In this document: positions 22,430 to 34,300 of the stretch, one piece after another
Layout of the letters: each line of letters begins with the position of its first letter
Position numbering within the stretch: the stretch's first letter is position 1
Assembly: GCA_017893485.1 (NCBI GenBank)
Contig: CM030361.1
Coordinates: 138,712,461 to 138,776,460, forward strand
DNA length: 64,000 nt
Direction: 5' to 3'
Source of the DNA: Hemerocallis citrina
Taxonomy: Eukaryota; Streptophyta; Magnoliopsida; Asparagales; Asphodelaceae
Notes under the pieces: model-generated
What the model was told of the DNA's origin: nothing
What the model saw: only the letters and a program-made list of their open reading frames with translations
The model's database searches: none
Translations under genes and position numbers: made by a program

Positions 22430-23600
22430 GTTGTGTTCAGTTTCTGTTTGTTCTTAGCTTACACAATATGATACTTCATGTTCAGTTTTTGTGGTCCTAA
22501 GCTGAGCTACACATTTTCATACTTCATGCTCAGTTTCTGTTGCTTGGAGCTTACACAATTTGTACTTCATGTTCAGTTTCTGCTGTTCTCAGCTGAGCTT
22601 ACAAAATTTGATACTTTATGTTCAGCTTCTGTTTGTCTTGAGCTTACACAATTTAATGCTTCATGTTCAGTTTCTACTGTTCTGAGCTGAGCGTACACAA
22701 TTTGATGCTTCATGTTTATTTTCCGTTTGTTCTGAGCTTACAAAAGTTGATACTTCATGCTCTATTTCTGTTTGTTCTGAGCTTACAAAATTTGATACTT
22801 CATGCTCTGTTTCTGTTTGTTCTGAGCTTATAAAATTTGATACTTCATGCTCTGTTTGTGTTTGTTCTGAGCTTACAAAATTTGATACTTCAAGCCCTGT
22901 TTGTGTTTGTTCTGAGCTTACAAAATTTGATACTTCATTCTCTGTTTCTGTTTGTTCTGAGCTTACAAAATTTGTTACTTCATACTCTGTTTCTGTTTGT
23001 TCTGAGCTTACAAAATTTGTTACTTCATACTCTGTTTCTGTTTGTTCTGAGATTACAAAATTTGATACTTCATGTTCACTTTCTGCGGTTATGAGCTGAG
23101 CTTACAAAATTTGATACTTCATGTTCAGCTTTTGTTTGTCTTGAGCTTACACAATTTGATACTTCATGTTCAGTTTCTGCTGTTCTGAGGCGAGCTTACA
23201 AAATTTGATACTTCAAGTTCAATTTCTGTTTGTTCTGAGCTTACACAATTTGATACTTCATGTACAGTTTCTGCTGTTCTGAGCCGAGCCTACACATTTT
23301 CATACTTCATGCTCTGTTTCTGTTGTTTGGAGCTTACACAATCTGAACATCGTGAACGATTTCTGTCGTCCTGAGCTGAGCTTACACAATTTTAAACTTC
23401 ATGTTCAGGTTCTGTTGTTCTGAGTTAACAAATTTTGAACTAAAAATTCTTTAGTCTGTTGTTCTGAGTTGAACACCTTTTGATACTTCATGCTCAGTTT
23501 CTGTTGTTCTGAACTTACCCATTTTGAACTTCATGTTAAGTTCCTGTTGTTCTGAGCTTACACAATTTGAGTTGACACATTTTGAGCTTACACATTGAGT
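22430..23600 (+). repeat. Minisatellite, direct arm, unit about 45-60 bp
   Basis: More than twenty copies of a unit such as gttctgagcttacaaaattt followed by gatacttcatgctcagttt and ctgtt. Between 22774 and about 23040 the period is exactly 45 bp. Variants alternate gagcttac with gagctgagcttac. Confidence 0.9.
22837..23094 (+). other. Repeat-derived open frame with 15-residue periodicity
   Basis: Because the 45-bp unit is a multiple of three and lacks stops, an 85-codon frame of repeated hydrophobic LSLQNLILHALFVFV-type units is open. It shows no start context or relation to a known family. I list it only to explain the frame; I do not believe it is a gene. Confidence 0.25.
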
Positions 23601-23939
23601 CTACATCATACCATCGCATGACACCAAAACAATAATAAACTAAATATATAGATGAATTTCGATCATCATAGAATTGCAAGGTAATACAATGTTCTTGACA
23701 TCTGAAACTTTACAAAAAAACTAAAACTTTACAAAAACTATACAAGGTAATACAATGTTCAATAACGCACAAGTACATCAAAAACATTACAAAAACTGAT
23801 ATCACCTAATATACAATTTTTTTGCTCCAAATATCAACTGCTGTCGAGTAGTGAATAGCTCCAAGAAGCACTTCATGCTGAAATCAACCTGAAATCAAAA
23901 TTAAACAGAGCTCATTTAGCTTGGAAAAGACAAAATATT
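23601..23939. other. Spacer between inverted minisatellite arms
   Basis: AT-rich, no gene seen. Holds a small local repeat of aaactttacaaaaactatac and acaatgttc motifs near 23690-23760. Confidence 0.4.
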
Positions 23940-24660
23940 TAAAAAATATAGTCGGCTCAGAACACAAAATATCATTCAGCAATTATAGTAGGCTCAGAAC
24001 ACAAATTATTTAGATCATAAACTATTTCGAAGCAGCAGCAGCAGCAATATCAGTGTCACAAACCAATGTGTTAAAAACACATTTGTGACCACATACCAGT
24101 TATAACTTTCAACTTCCATTACTTCCATTACAATCCATACATGACCAACACAGTAAAACACATTACCCTCACAACAAAAAAACATGATTGACACCAGACC
24201 AAACAATTCAAACAAGAGAAACTGAACATGAAGTATGAAAATGTGTAGGCTCAGCTCAGAACAGCAGAAACTGAACATGAAGCATCAAATTGTGTAAGCT
24301 CAAGACAAACAGAAGCTGAACATGAAGTATCAAAATTTGTAAGGTCAGCACAGAACAACAGAGACTGAACATGAAGTTCAAAATTTGTTAGCTCAGAACA
24401 ACAGAAACTGAACATGTTCAGTTCAAAATGTGTAGGCTCAGTACAACAGAAACTGAACATGAAGCACAAAAATGTGTAAGCTCAGCTCAGAACAACAGGA
24501 ATCGAACATGAAGTTCAAAATTTGTAAGCTCAGAACAGAAACTGAACATGAAGTTCAGATAGGGTAAGCTCACAACAACAGAAACTGAACCTGTTTAATT
24601 CAAAATGTGTAAGCTCAGAACAACAGACACTGAGCATGAAGTTTTAAAAAAACACGTAGG
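23940..24660 (-). repeat. Minisatellite, inverted arm
   Basis: The same unit as 22430-23600 in reverse complement (gctcagaacaacagaaactg, aacatgaagttcaaaatgtg). It forms a large inverted-repeat structure with the direct arm. Confidence 0.88.
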
Positions 24661-24902
24661 CTCAGAACACACTATTTATAACTAGGGCTGCATTGGGATG
24701 CCGTGCCAACTAGGATATGATAGATATATAATCAAGAATAAATACAACAAGCTTGAAATAATTATTCAGATCATAAAGTGTTTTGCATCACTGCCTACAC
24801 CTGCCTACACCAACACACCGAAGGAGAGAATGAAACACCAAAAGGCTTAAATGAGTATTCAACACATACGCATCCAACGTCAGTTACAAAAAATATAGTT
24901 TC
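24661..24902. repeat. Direct repeat, copy 1 (~240 bp)
   Basis: ctcagaacacactatttata to cagttacaaaaaatatag, repeated with few changes at 25226-25451. The first copy has an extra ctgcctacac unit. A few degenerate minisatellite motifs follow (24903-24975). Confidence 0.88.
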
Positions 24903-24987
24903 TGTTGTTTGGAGCTTACAAAATTTGATTCTTCATGTTCAGTTTATGTTGTTTTGAGCTTATCATCAACTGTCTTATATATATAGA

Positions 24988-25190
24988 GTACGTCTATTAA
25001 GAGTTTGGGAGCTGAAATCCTTATCCTGAGCGGGGGTTTTTAGCCATTCGTTCGCGATTGATCGCGATCGAACGACTCATATTCGATCCCGCTTATCTTC
25101 AGAATGTTTCGGGGTAAACGAGGTAAAATCAAAAACCCTATCTCTTTTTCTTACTCACGATCAATCGACCTCCTCTCATAATAGACTTAC
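24988..25190. mobile_element. 203-bp MITE with MULE2-type termini
   Basis: Ends are gtacgtctattaagag and the reverse complement of gtaagtctattatgag, matching the left end of MULE2. The interior has a hairpin around gcgattgatcgcgatcgaac and a ccctatctcttt segment also found in the MULE2 leader. It is flanked by TA-rich sequence. It looks like a deletion derivative of a MULE2-family element. Confidence 0.75.
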
Positions 25191-25225
25191 TCATGTATAT
25201 CTATAGACTAAAAAAAACCAGTAGG

Positions 25226-25451
25226 CTCAGAACACACTATTCATAACTAGGACTGCATTGGGGTGCCATGCCAACTAGGATATGATAGATATATAATCAA
25301 GAATAAATACAACAAGCTTGAAATAATTATTCAGATCATAAAGTGTTTTGCATCACTGCCTACACCAACACACTGAAGGAGAGAATCAAACACCAAAAGG
25401 CTTCAATGAGTATCCAACACATATGCTTCCAACATCAGTTACAAAAAATAA
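25226..25451. repeat. Direct repeat, copy 2
   Basis: Second copy of 24661-24902, differing by scattered substitutions and one 10-bp difference. The two copies bracket the 203-bp MITE. Confidence 0.88.
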
Positions 25452-25466
25452 AGAGAGAGAGAGAGT

Positions 25467-25810
25467 CCCCTTTCGTTGTGCACTAGGCCGCCGTGTGCAC
25501 TCGTGTGCACTCTGCCTTCCCGCCTTTGTATTGACGACCCGAACCGTTCACATTGATCTACACATCTAAATTAGTCTTAATATATAAAACCAAATCATTT
25601 GAAATTCATTTGCCCATCCATCATGTGACTATAAAAAACAATGATTTACAGCCATACAATTTTGTAACACTTAAATGGATGGGTAAATGAATTTCAAATG
25701 ATTTGATTTTACATATTTAGACTAATTTAGATGTGTAGATCAATGTGAACGGTTCGGATCGTTAATACGAAGGCGGAAAGGCCGAGTGCACACGAGTGCA
25801 CAACGGAAGG

Positions 25811-25811
<1 letters not shown>
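25467..25811. mobile_element. Family X palindromic MITE, full copy
   Basis: 345 bp, almost a full palindrome. Outer arms run from cgttgtgcactaggc to tacacatctaaattagtc (25467-25580), and from tagactaatttagatgtgta to gtgcacaacggaaggg (25713-25811). The inner hairpin has arms aatttcatttgcccatcc-like. No coding capacity. Left flank is (GA)n, right flank (TA)n. Other copies are at 2912, 17145, 17476 and 25861. Superfamily uncertain. Confidence 0.82.
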
Positions 25812-25862
<51 letters not shown>

Positions 25863-25991
25863 GCAAATGAATTTAAAATGATTTGATTTTACATGTTTAG
25901 ACTAATTTAGATGTGTAGATCAATGTGAACGGTTCGGATCGTTAATACGAAGGCGGAAAGGCCGAGCACACACGAATGCACAAAGAAGGGA

Positions 25992-25992
<1 letters not shown>
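25812..25992. repeat. (TA)n followed by a second partial family X arm
   Basis: About 45 bp of TA (25815-25860), then a repeat of the inner and right arm of X (gggcaaatgaatttaaaatg to gaatgcacaaagaaggg). Confidence 0.82.
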
Positions 25993-26050
<58 letters not shown>

Positions 26051-26056
26051 TCAACA

Positions 26057-26085
<29 letters not shown>
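25993..26085. repeat. (CA)n microsatellites
   Basis: Two CA tracts (about 25993-26046 and 26057-26083), each followed by aaaagtcaacaaca. Confidence 0.96.
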
Positions 26086-26087
<2 letters not shown>

Positions 26088-26690
26088 TCAACAACATACA
26101 ATAATATAGTACAAATACAGTCCGAAAGATAGTAGAAACAACAGAGAACATAAGAACACTAACAGTAATAAGGAAAGAAGACTGAAACTGAAGAGCAGGG
26201 CACTGAAATGTGCTTGCGTATGGTCGGTCAGGAAGAAGCAGATGAACCACAGCCTCACCAACAAAATAGGATCAAAATAGGTCAAACAACATCAACAACA
26301 TTAAGAAATAGTCACATAAATGGCCGAGAGCAAGAACGGCGACTGCAATCATCCATCTCCACCACTCATGAACAAAACAACATCATACGACATCAGAAGA
26401 ACAATAAAGAGGAAGCAACACTAAAAAAGAAGTACAATACATATAGATAAGATGAGATACAATAGCATAATAAAGCAACACCCAAAAGAGCTACCACTGA
26501 GGACATGCGGAGCCAAACCAGCAGCAAATCCTCAACACAGTAGACGACTACATCAGCGACAGTGAAAAGCTGCAAAAACAGGGCTCCACGAAGGAAAAGA
26601 AATCAACTCTGCAAAAAAAAATTTACTAAACCAAGTGAGAAACCTCAATCAAAGAAACTAGACATTAAGACCACTTTGAATCAGGGCAAC
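26086..26690. other. Intergenic, nothing recognised
   Basis: A-rich sequence with several short open frames of no recognisable similarity. It may include the 3' end and tail region of the LINE that reads in from the right. Confidence 0.35.
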
Positions 26691-27311
26691 CACAACTGTG
26701 TCAAGCTTATCAAGCTTAAGAAGAGTTCTCTTACTCAGAGAAAGAATATTAGACCAATGATGCACAAGCAAAGTAGGTCTTCTGTTATATGGTTTATAGA
26801 ACGAAACAATTTACTAAAGATGCGATTATTCATCTCTTTCAAAATAATCCAAATGAGCGCCATCATAGTAATGTCCCAAGAAGAACAAATAGAGTTAGTG
26901 ATTCTCTTACTTCTCCACGAGATCCACCAGGAAATCATGGAGCTAGGCATACCCCTCACATGCTAAGCATTTTTGCAGATAAACCAAATAGGCTGCACAA
27001 CAGGGCAATGAATAAATTTGTGGCTAGCCGATTCCTCGCACATTTGACAAAACACGCATTTTTGCCCGAAAGTAAGGTTTCTTTTGTTAAGAATCTCAAC
27101 CGTCAAAAGTTTGTTATGTGCCAACCAAATAAAAATTTTGTCTTTCAAAGGGGCGAGAAATTGCCATATATGTTTTGTAAATGGGGAAATCACACGACCA
27201 CTATTATGAAAAGTATAGAACGATTTAATGGTAAAGGTCCCCGTATTGGACCAACACCATCTAATATTATCCCTTGTAATACCCCGTAATTTCGAAGAGT
27301 GAATTATATAT

Positions 27312-27320
27312 ATATTATCC

Positions 27321-27400
<80 letters not shown>

Positions 27401-27830
27401 AAATGCTCCATTGAAAACGCAAGTATTGTGAAAACACGTGAAAACCACCTAGACGTGGCGAAACAGGTGGGGGCCCGCCTTTGGTTTGAAGAAGATGAGT
27501 AAAAAAAAATCTATGTTTGAGCATTGGTGACGTGGCATCTAGGGGGCCCACGGGCCTCCTAAGGGTGTGCACGGATTGAATGAATGAAGAGAGAGATTGT
27601 ATAAATTAATCCAATATCGAGAGAGGACAAAGAATAATTTAATAAAAATAAAATTGCCTATGATCAAGAGTTACCTAATTGGTTAACCACCTTTTGAGAG
27701 GCACCTGTGCCAATCTCTCTTATTATTATGAACAGATAGGTAAGAAAATATAGTAGTGTTAGGATTGGAAGCCAGATAGAAAAAAAAAAAAAAGGAAATA
27801 ACACTGCAATATTATTATTGCAAATCCAGA
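27312..27830. mobile_element. (TA)n plus insertion splitting the LINE
   Basis: About 75 bp of TA (27322-27398) is followed by gggaaatgctccattgaaaa and about 400 bp unrelated to LINE coding sequence; LINE-like coding resumes near 28060. The sharp (TA)n/transposon-end junction resembles those of the MULEs above. I found no matching right terminus, so the extent is approximate. Confidence 0.45.
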
Positions 27831-28127
27831 AATTCGTCTAAAATTTGACGGTCAGGTCATCACCATAGACTTTTTGAAGACCGCATTCAGATGGTTCGAC
27901 CGCTTTCCAGACTCCTTTCTAGAAAGAGGAAGCCTGAATAGATAATTTGCTGTGAAGGTCCCAAACTTTTTTTCTTTTGTGATATTTGTTCCTAACCAGA
28001 CGAATCCACGAGAGATCATCTCGTTTGAGCACCTTCCATAGCCATTTAGCAAGGACGGCTAAATTCTGGTGCCTCAAATTCATGATACCAAGACTGCCTT
28101 CCTATTTCAATTTACATAATCTAATCT

Positions 28128-29101
28128 GGTTACAAAGATGCTTACCAATGGACGGAGTATTAGAGACGGACCAGAAAAATTTCTTCTAATCTTACCAATA
28201 CGTTCGATCACCCAAGAAGGCACATAAAGATAAGACATCATGTAGAGAAGAATGGAAGACAGAATAGAGTTGAGTAAAATGAGCTGACCACCACTAGACA
28301 TTTGGCGGACGGTTCACGAATTCAATCTAGACTCAATCTTATCAATCATAGGAAGTCAATCATCTGTATGTAACTTCCCCCACCTCAACAGGATACCGAG
28401 ATAATTTATAGGGAAAGTAGCATAAGCACAATTGAAGAAATTGGCTAGCTCGGTTTGCCTGCTGTTAGAACCACCTAACCAAATCACTGACATTTTGTTG
28501 AAATTAATAGACATCCCCCAAAATACTTTTGAACATATAGAGAAGGAGTTTTAAATTGCGGAGAGTGAGTCCATTAGGCTTGGAAAAAAAAAATCGTGTC
28601 ATTAGCGTAGTGGAGGTTACAAAGATGCTTACCAATGGACGGAGTATTAGAGACGGACCAGAAAAATTTCTTCTAATCTTACCAATACGTTCGATCACCC
28701 AAGAAGGCACATAAAGATAAGACATCATGTAGAGAAGAATGGAAGAGAGAATAGAGTTGAGTAAAATGAGCTGACCACCACTAGACATTCGGCGGACGGT
28801 CCACGAATTCAATCTAGACTCAATCTTATCAATCATAGGAAGTCAATCATTTGTATGTAACTTCCCCCACCTCAACAGGATATCGAGATAATTAATAGGG
28901 AAAGAAGCATAAGCGCAATTGAAGAAATTGGCTAGCTCGATTTGCCTGCTGTTAGAACCACCTAACCAAATCACCAACGTTTTGTTGAAATTAATAGACA
29001 TCCCCCAAAATACTTTTGAACATATAGAGGAGTTTTAAATTGCGAAGAGTGAGTCCATTAGGCTTGGCAAAAAAAATAGTGTCATCAGCGTAGTGGAGGT
29101 T
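28128..29101. repeat. 487-bp tandem duplication inside the LINE
   Basis: Two units (28128-28614 and 28615-29101) with the same order of LINE RT sequence, from ggttacaaagatgcttacca to cgtagtggagg. Scattered substitutions and small indels separate them, so the duplication is not very recent. Confidence 0.92.
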
Positions 29102-30091
29102 TAATACTCTTTTAAAGCCAATAAAGCCGTCCAAACCCTCAATAATATTAGAATTCCACACCTTAAGGAACATCTTACTAAAGACATCAGCTACAAAAAC
29201 AAATAAAAGGAAAGAAAAAAGGATCACCTTGGCACAGTCCTTCTCTGCAGTTAAACTTATTACCCTCCACTTTATTAATAATAACAGAGAAAGAACCTAC
29301 AAAGAGACCAGATTTGATCCAGGAGATCTATTTCATTCCAAACCCTCTATTAATAAGGATTTTGAAAATGAAATCTCATTCCGCTTTGTCATATGCATTC
29401 TCAAAGTCGAGTTTAAACAATATATCTTCCTTTCGATTTGGATTTATGACAACCTGAAATAATCTCCTGCTCACAAGCCACACTATCTAAGATGTATCTG
29501 TTTTTGACAAAGCCCGATTGGGCTGAATCGATCATGGGAGAAATGATAGCACTAAGTTTATTGGCCAGAACTTTCATGATAATTTTAAAAAGAACGTTAA
29601 GCAGACTAATAGGTCTAAAAGTCACTACCTTATTAGCGCTGATAATTTTTTGGGATAAGAACGATGTGGGCGTAGTTAATATGATGAAAAGAAAAGTTAC
29701 CATGAAATAGATCAGAAAACATATCAAATAGATCATCTTTCAAAAGATCCAATAATTTTTGAAAGGAAAAGGAGGGCAACCCATCTGGACCCGAAGAGAA
29801 ATCACTTCTCATGGTAAAGACTGCCAGTTTGATTTCATCCATGGTAAAGAGAGACTCTAATAAGGCTAGGTCGTTGTCCTCATTACCATATAAACCCTCT
29901 CAATCCATCCGAAACGGTCTAGGCTACGAAGTCGTTACCTTAACCGGCTAGTGGAGGAAGACCTCTTAGGGATAAGAGACATAGGGCTAAAGAGAGAGCC
30001 AAAAAATAATCTTGCGTAATCTTGAATGTGATCAGTTCCGGTACCGTAGACCAAATGATACCCATTAGACCCCCGTAAAAATTCAGAAAAG

Positions 30092-30299
30092 CTGGAATAG
30101 AATGAAGTTCAATTTCATCCTAAACAATAGAGGTAATTCTATTAATACATTGCCTGTGGGAGACAAAGTTGTGAAAATAGAAAATATTACAGTCTCTGGA
30201 ATAGAATGAAGTTCAATTTCATCCTAAACAATAGAGGTAATTCTATTAATACATTGCCTGTGGGAGACAAAGTTGTGAAAATAGAAAATATTACAGTCT
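30092..30299. repeat. 104-bp tandem duplication inside the LINE
   Basis: Two practically identical units starting ctggaatagaatgaagttc at 30092 and 30196. Confidence 0.93.
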
Positions 30300-31200
30300 C
30301 CTTTCAGCCATTTAATCTTTGCTCTTTGCACCCATTTAATATTGTCCTGGTGAATTAAAGACTGATATTCCTGCTTATAATCCATCCCTTTTTTGCCTAT
30401 CATTGGTTGATGTGATTAATAGTAGCAAGGAAAGAACCTTTCAGGAAATTAGCACTACCAAATTTGGCTTTCCTCCAGAACTTACAGTTGTTCTCAACCG
30501 TATGGAGTCTTAGAAGTAAACAGGCTAGTCCGTAAGAACGAACGAACCGAGGAAAGGCAAGATGTTATCATATTAACGAAGATTTGATATTCTAAAAGAA
30601 TTTCTCAAAGCAAAATTTGAACGACTTCGAAAAAATTGAAATTTGAGTGTAAGGTATGAGGAACATGATCCGAAATAGGGTTCCTTAACGCTTGAACCAT
30701 GGAATTATAAAACGAGGAAATCCAGTCTTCGGTGACTAAGAAAGGGTCTGGCTTAGCCATCACTAATCGGTGATTCGACCAAATAAATAGTATCCCACTA
30801 ATGGAGAGGTTGCTTAGGTCTAACGACCTAATACAGTCATTGAACAAAAGACAGTAGCTGCTTGGCAAGGAGTTACCCATTCTTTCATGAGTAATTCTAG
30901 TGACATTAAAGCCACCACAAAAAATTCAAAATCCATGCATTAAACCCAAAAAAGAGAAGAATTCATCCCTAAAATCATTCTTATGCTCAGTCGTAGGACC
31001 ATAAACCGACACGACAGTGAGCGTGCAATTGAACTCAAGCCAGTCTAAGACTAACAATAAAATATTTCAGTACGAGAACTGAAACCAAGTTGGAAAAAGA
31101 GAGGTTTTGTATCCAAACAATATTCCACCACAAGAATTAGAAGCATCTAAGCTGATCCATTGTGTCGCATTTGCCCCCCAAAGCTCTCATGACTGCGGGG

Positions 31201-31380
31201 TAGATAGAGTCATCCATTGTCATGTTTCCGTTGCAAGTTACAACAATAGATTATATTACTAAGCAACTATTAAAACCTCTAAGAAACGCTCGCCTTTCTT
31301 CCTCAGCTTTGCCAAAGACCTCATTATCATAACAGAGCAAAGCAAGGTAATGTTTAAAAAAATGAATCGAACCAATTCGT
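31201..31380 (-). other. Probable 3' UTR of SF3a60
   Basis: Sequence after the TAA at 31383-31381. AT-rich on the minus strand; LINE endonuclease homology begins near 31160, so the 3' UTR probably ends close to here. I did not identify a definite polyadenylation signal. Confidence 0.4.
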
Positions 31381-34300
31381 TTATATAAGGCCTTGACGCT
31401 GGAGATCGGTGTATGTCTTCTTGTTGTAGATATTGCCTTCCCTGTCCTCATACTCTTCTTCAAGGTCTGGGCGCCACTTATGGAGTCCTTGCCGTTCTTG
31501 TATCCTCTCCCACAGTTCCTTCGCTTCCTGTGATGTGAAAAATAACTCATTAGGATCAATGCATGACATACTACTGAAAATTGTAGCTGGGCTAGACAGC
31601 ATTCGGACACAAAATGCGTTCCAGATGCTCAAATAATAATCATTTACTGTTATAATTTGATTTTTTATGGTTCATGTGGGCATGTAGTTATCATTAAATC
31701 ATGACTATCCATCAAGACTCAATAAATCATAACCACCAATTTGATTTCCATGCCCCATTTAATAATCTTTAAATGATATCAATTTCTCTCACAGGACCTC
31801 TCATTTTCAAAGGATGGTTTTCAAGAATTGCCAAGCTACAACATAATTTTAAAATGTGCTGAGCACGTCATATGTAATGAATGTGGTTTATATTAAGAGA
31901 AATAACATTAGATACCACCAGGCATACAATCGGATTTCTGAACCAAAAGTGTCCCACTATCCCATAAATTCCCTGTGATTAGAATTTGGATAAAATGGCC
32001 TAATATGGCACCAAGGTCAAATGAGGATAAAAATAGGTTAACAGGTTTAGCAAATAGAAAAAGCATTCATGAATCAAAAAACAATTGACAAGATAAGTCT
32101 GATGCGTGGGAAGACCCAACAACTAAAACATAAGCATAGTTGGAGACTAGAGAATAGCATCTAGACATTAAACACGAAGATAAATAGTCATAAACTTTAA
32201 AGCTGCAAGCATGTTGCAAGCCATAAGAACCTTTCCCTGGTTCAATAAATAAGAAACAAGTATTTTCTTATCCCCAATATGATTAAAAGAATGCAATGCA
32301 TACCTGAATATATGTAATTTCATTGAAGTTCTTTGTGTTAGGTATATTGAGGCATCGCATCCCATGTTGGTGACGCCACTCCTTGAAATGACGCTCAAAA
32401 GCCCTCCGACCCCAATAACTGTGGTTCCCGCATATTTCACACTTAAATTCCTGAAACAAACACCAAAACTGCCATCAAATAACTGCTGGATGACTAACTA
32501 TAACATGAACTTGCAGTGGTAGTATATCCTCTAATAGTGTACTCATTGGATCAAGAAAGGTGAATTATGTTAAAGCACTTGTATGTTGGCAAGACTTCTC
32601 ACTCGTAAGTGAGAAAGTCCCAGCCACACAAGTTTGATTCTGCCTTTAGACGGAATTAATTAGGGTTCTTGGAAATCCATATCTCCCCCCAATGTGGGCA
32701 GCTACAGCCGAATGCCAACCAAAAAGAAAAGAAGAAAGGTGGATTATTAAACTGTCATAGTGATTAGATGCAAATGCTACACCCAGTGGGATGTGTTTCA
32801 ACTGGCTCTTCCTACTATATGAAACCATGTCATGAGGCACAGACTTTGATGCTGCTATTTACAATGAAAAGATTTAATAGGCTTCGACGCTACCATTTAC
32901 AATGAGCAGGATTTAATAAACTTTCAGTAAAATGTTTACCTCAATTATAAACAGAAGGCTGTGAAATGGCAGTGATTTGTTCAATATAAACAAGAGTACT
33001 GGACAATATAATATAATTATATCTGGATTCAAGCTATATTTTAGTGACTACATTATTTTCCAACTTGATGACAAGAGATTCACTGGCAGTAAAAGAAATA
33101 AGTAGCAGGCAAACCATGGTTTGGATAATAACTCATTCTCCCGAAAACAACATTAAAAAAAAAGAGATACCTGGCCAAGCCCATGCAATTTATATAGCCA
33201 ATAGGGAATTGGCTTGCCATCCCAACCCATGGGCAGTTTCAAGGGATTATAGATTTGTTGGTCCTCATCATCACTTTCAGTATCAGCCTGAATCTCCTCC
33301 TGCTCAAAACAATTAACTTTGAGTAAAAGCTTGAGCCATACATGGAAGGAAATCTATGGAGTAATTATCACATAGATCATTGTTCAGTAATCAAAATATT
33401 AAGTCCATTCAATTAACGTAAACATATTCAGAACAAATATTTAAAGATACCATTGGAAATTGATTCAGATTATGCAGCATAGAAGACTAAGGTAATTTGA
33501 TAAGATGGATATTAAATCATTCAAAGAAGAAATAGCATCACAAGAGCATATAATGTGATTACAAACTTAATTGATCTAACCAGAATAGATATACGAAATT
33601 CGGCAATCCCTCCTAATGTTGGCAAATTAGCATTTAACTCATATTAACAACAAAAAATTGAGAAGACCTAACTGCAGTTAAAAATCAATAAAACATTGAA
33701 CTTCCTAACTAAGAGAAATATTACAAACGGATCTCCAAAATTATTCTATTTTATCAAGCACAAATTATAAATTAAATAAACAGACTAGAGGCAATAGGAG
33801 ATATGTGATCATATCTATTAATTATTAGTTATAGTTTACTCAAAAAGAAGTATTAGTTGTAGACTTATAGTTATCTAAAAAGCATTATTGGTTAACTATT
33901 AATGTTATATTCACAGAGAAGCTAAATATATATTTGCTATAACAAGCAAAGCACGCATTACCTATAATATTAGTATCCAAAAAGTATTTAAAGAAAATCT
34001 AGAAATTAGATGTTGTGTCAAGCTGCATTTTTTTAGGAAAAGATAACAAAAATCCATATTATTGATTTCATGTCTCATGATCATGCAAAGTAATAGAACA
34101 GATTAGAACACTGAGCAGGAGGAGGATTCTACAGAATAAAGATAAATCTAGGATAAGAGAATAAAGACACCATGAAACAATTTTGTAATTACCTCTTCGC
34201 GTTCTGCTTCCATTTCCTCATATGTCAAAGCCTGTTTCTTTTCGACATTTTCTTTTGTTTGTATGATAGTCTATACATCAGGAGAACAAAATTAGGTAAA

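Larger units (their letters stand above)
17564..24660 (+). mobile_element. MULE2: FAR1-transposase MULE, right end unresolved
   Basis: The left terminus gtaagtctattaagag follows a TA tract. It leads through an imperfect hairpin (gatcacgtttgatcgcgatc region) and three 71-bp CT-rich direct repeats (about 17720-17930) to a spliced FAR1-type transposase gene at 18828-21266. Beyond lie minisatellite arrays in both orientations. The same terminus occurs in both orientations on the 203-bp element at 24988-25190. I could not find an inverted right terminus that clearly belongs to MULE2, so the end coordinate is the limit of the minisatellite and is approximate. Confidence 0.6.
26700..31200 (-). pseudogene. 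L1-type plant LINE, ORF2 remnant (endonuclease, RT, zf-RVT)
   Basis: Read from right to left on the minus strand. The endonuclease domain is at about 31160-30600 (SCGGILFGYK, VVSVYGP, CGGFNVTR, WSNHR, then ISDHVPH). The reverse transcriptase is at about 29850-28500 (DFSSGPDGLP; VTFRPISLLNVLFKII; SAQSGFVKNRYI; the catalytic box LHYADDTIFFAK; then RMSSGGQLILLNSILSSI). Next comes HQNLAVLAKWLWKVL near 28040. A zinc-binding zf-RVT domain follows at about 27260-26960 (GTFTIKSFYTFHNSG; CVFCQMCEESASH), and a C-terminal segment near 26800. Stops and frameshifts are numerous, a 487-bp segment is duplicated and an insertion splits the zf-RVT region from the RT. The 5' start is missing before the endonuclease. 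The enzyme would nick DNA and reverse-transcribe LINE RNA; this copy is dead. Confidence 0.85.
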
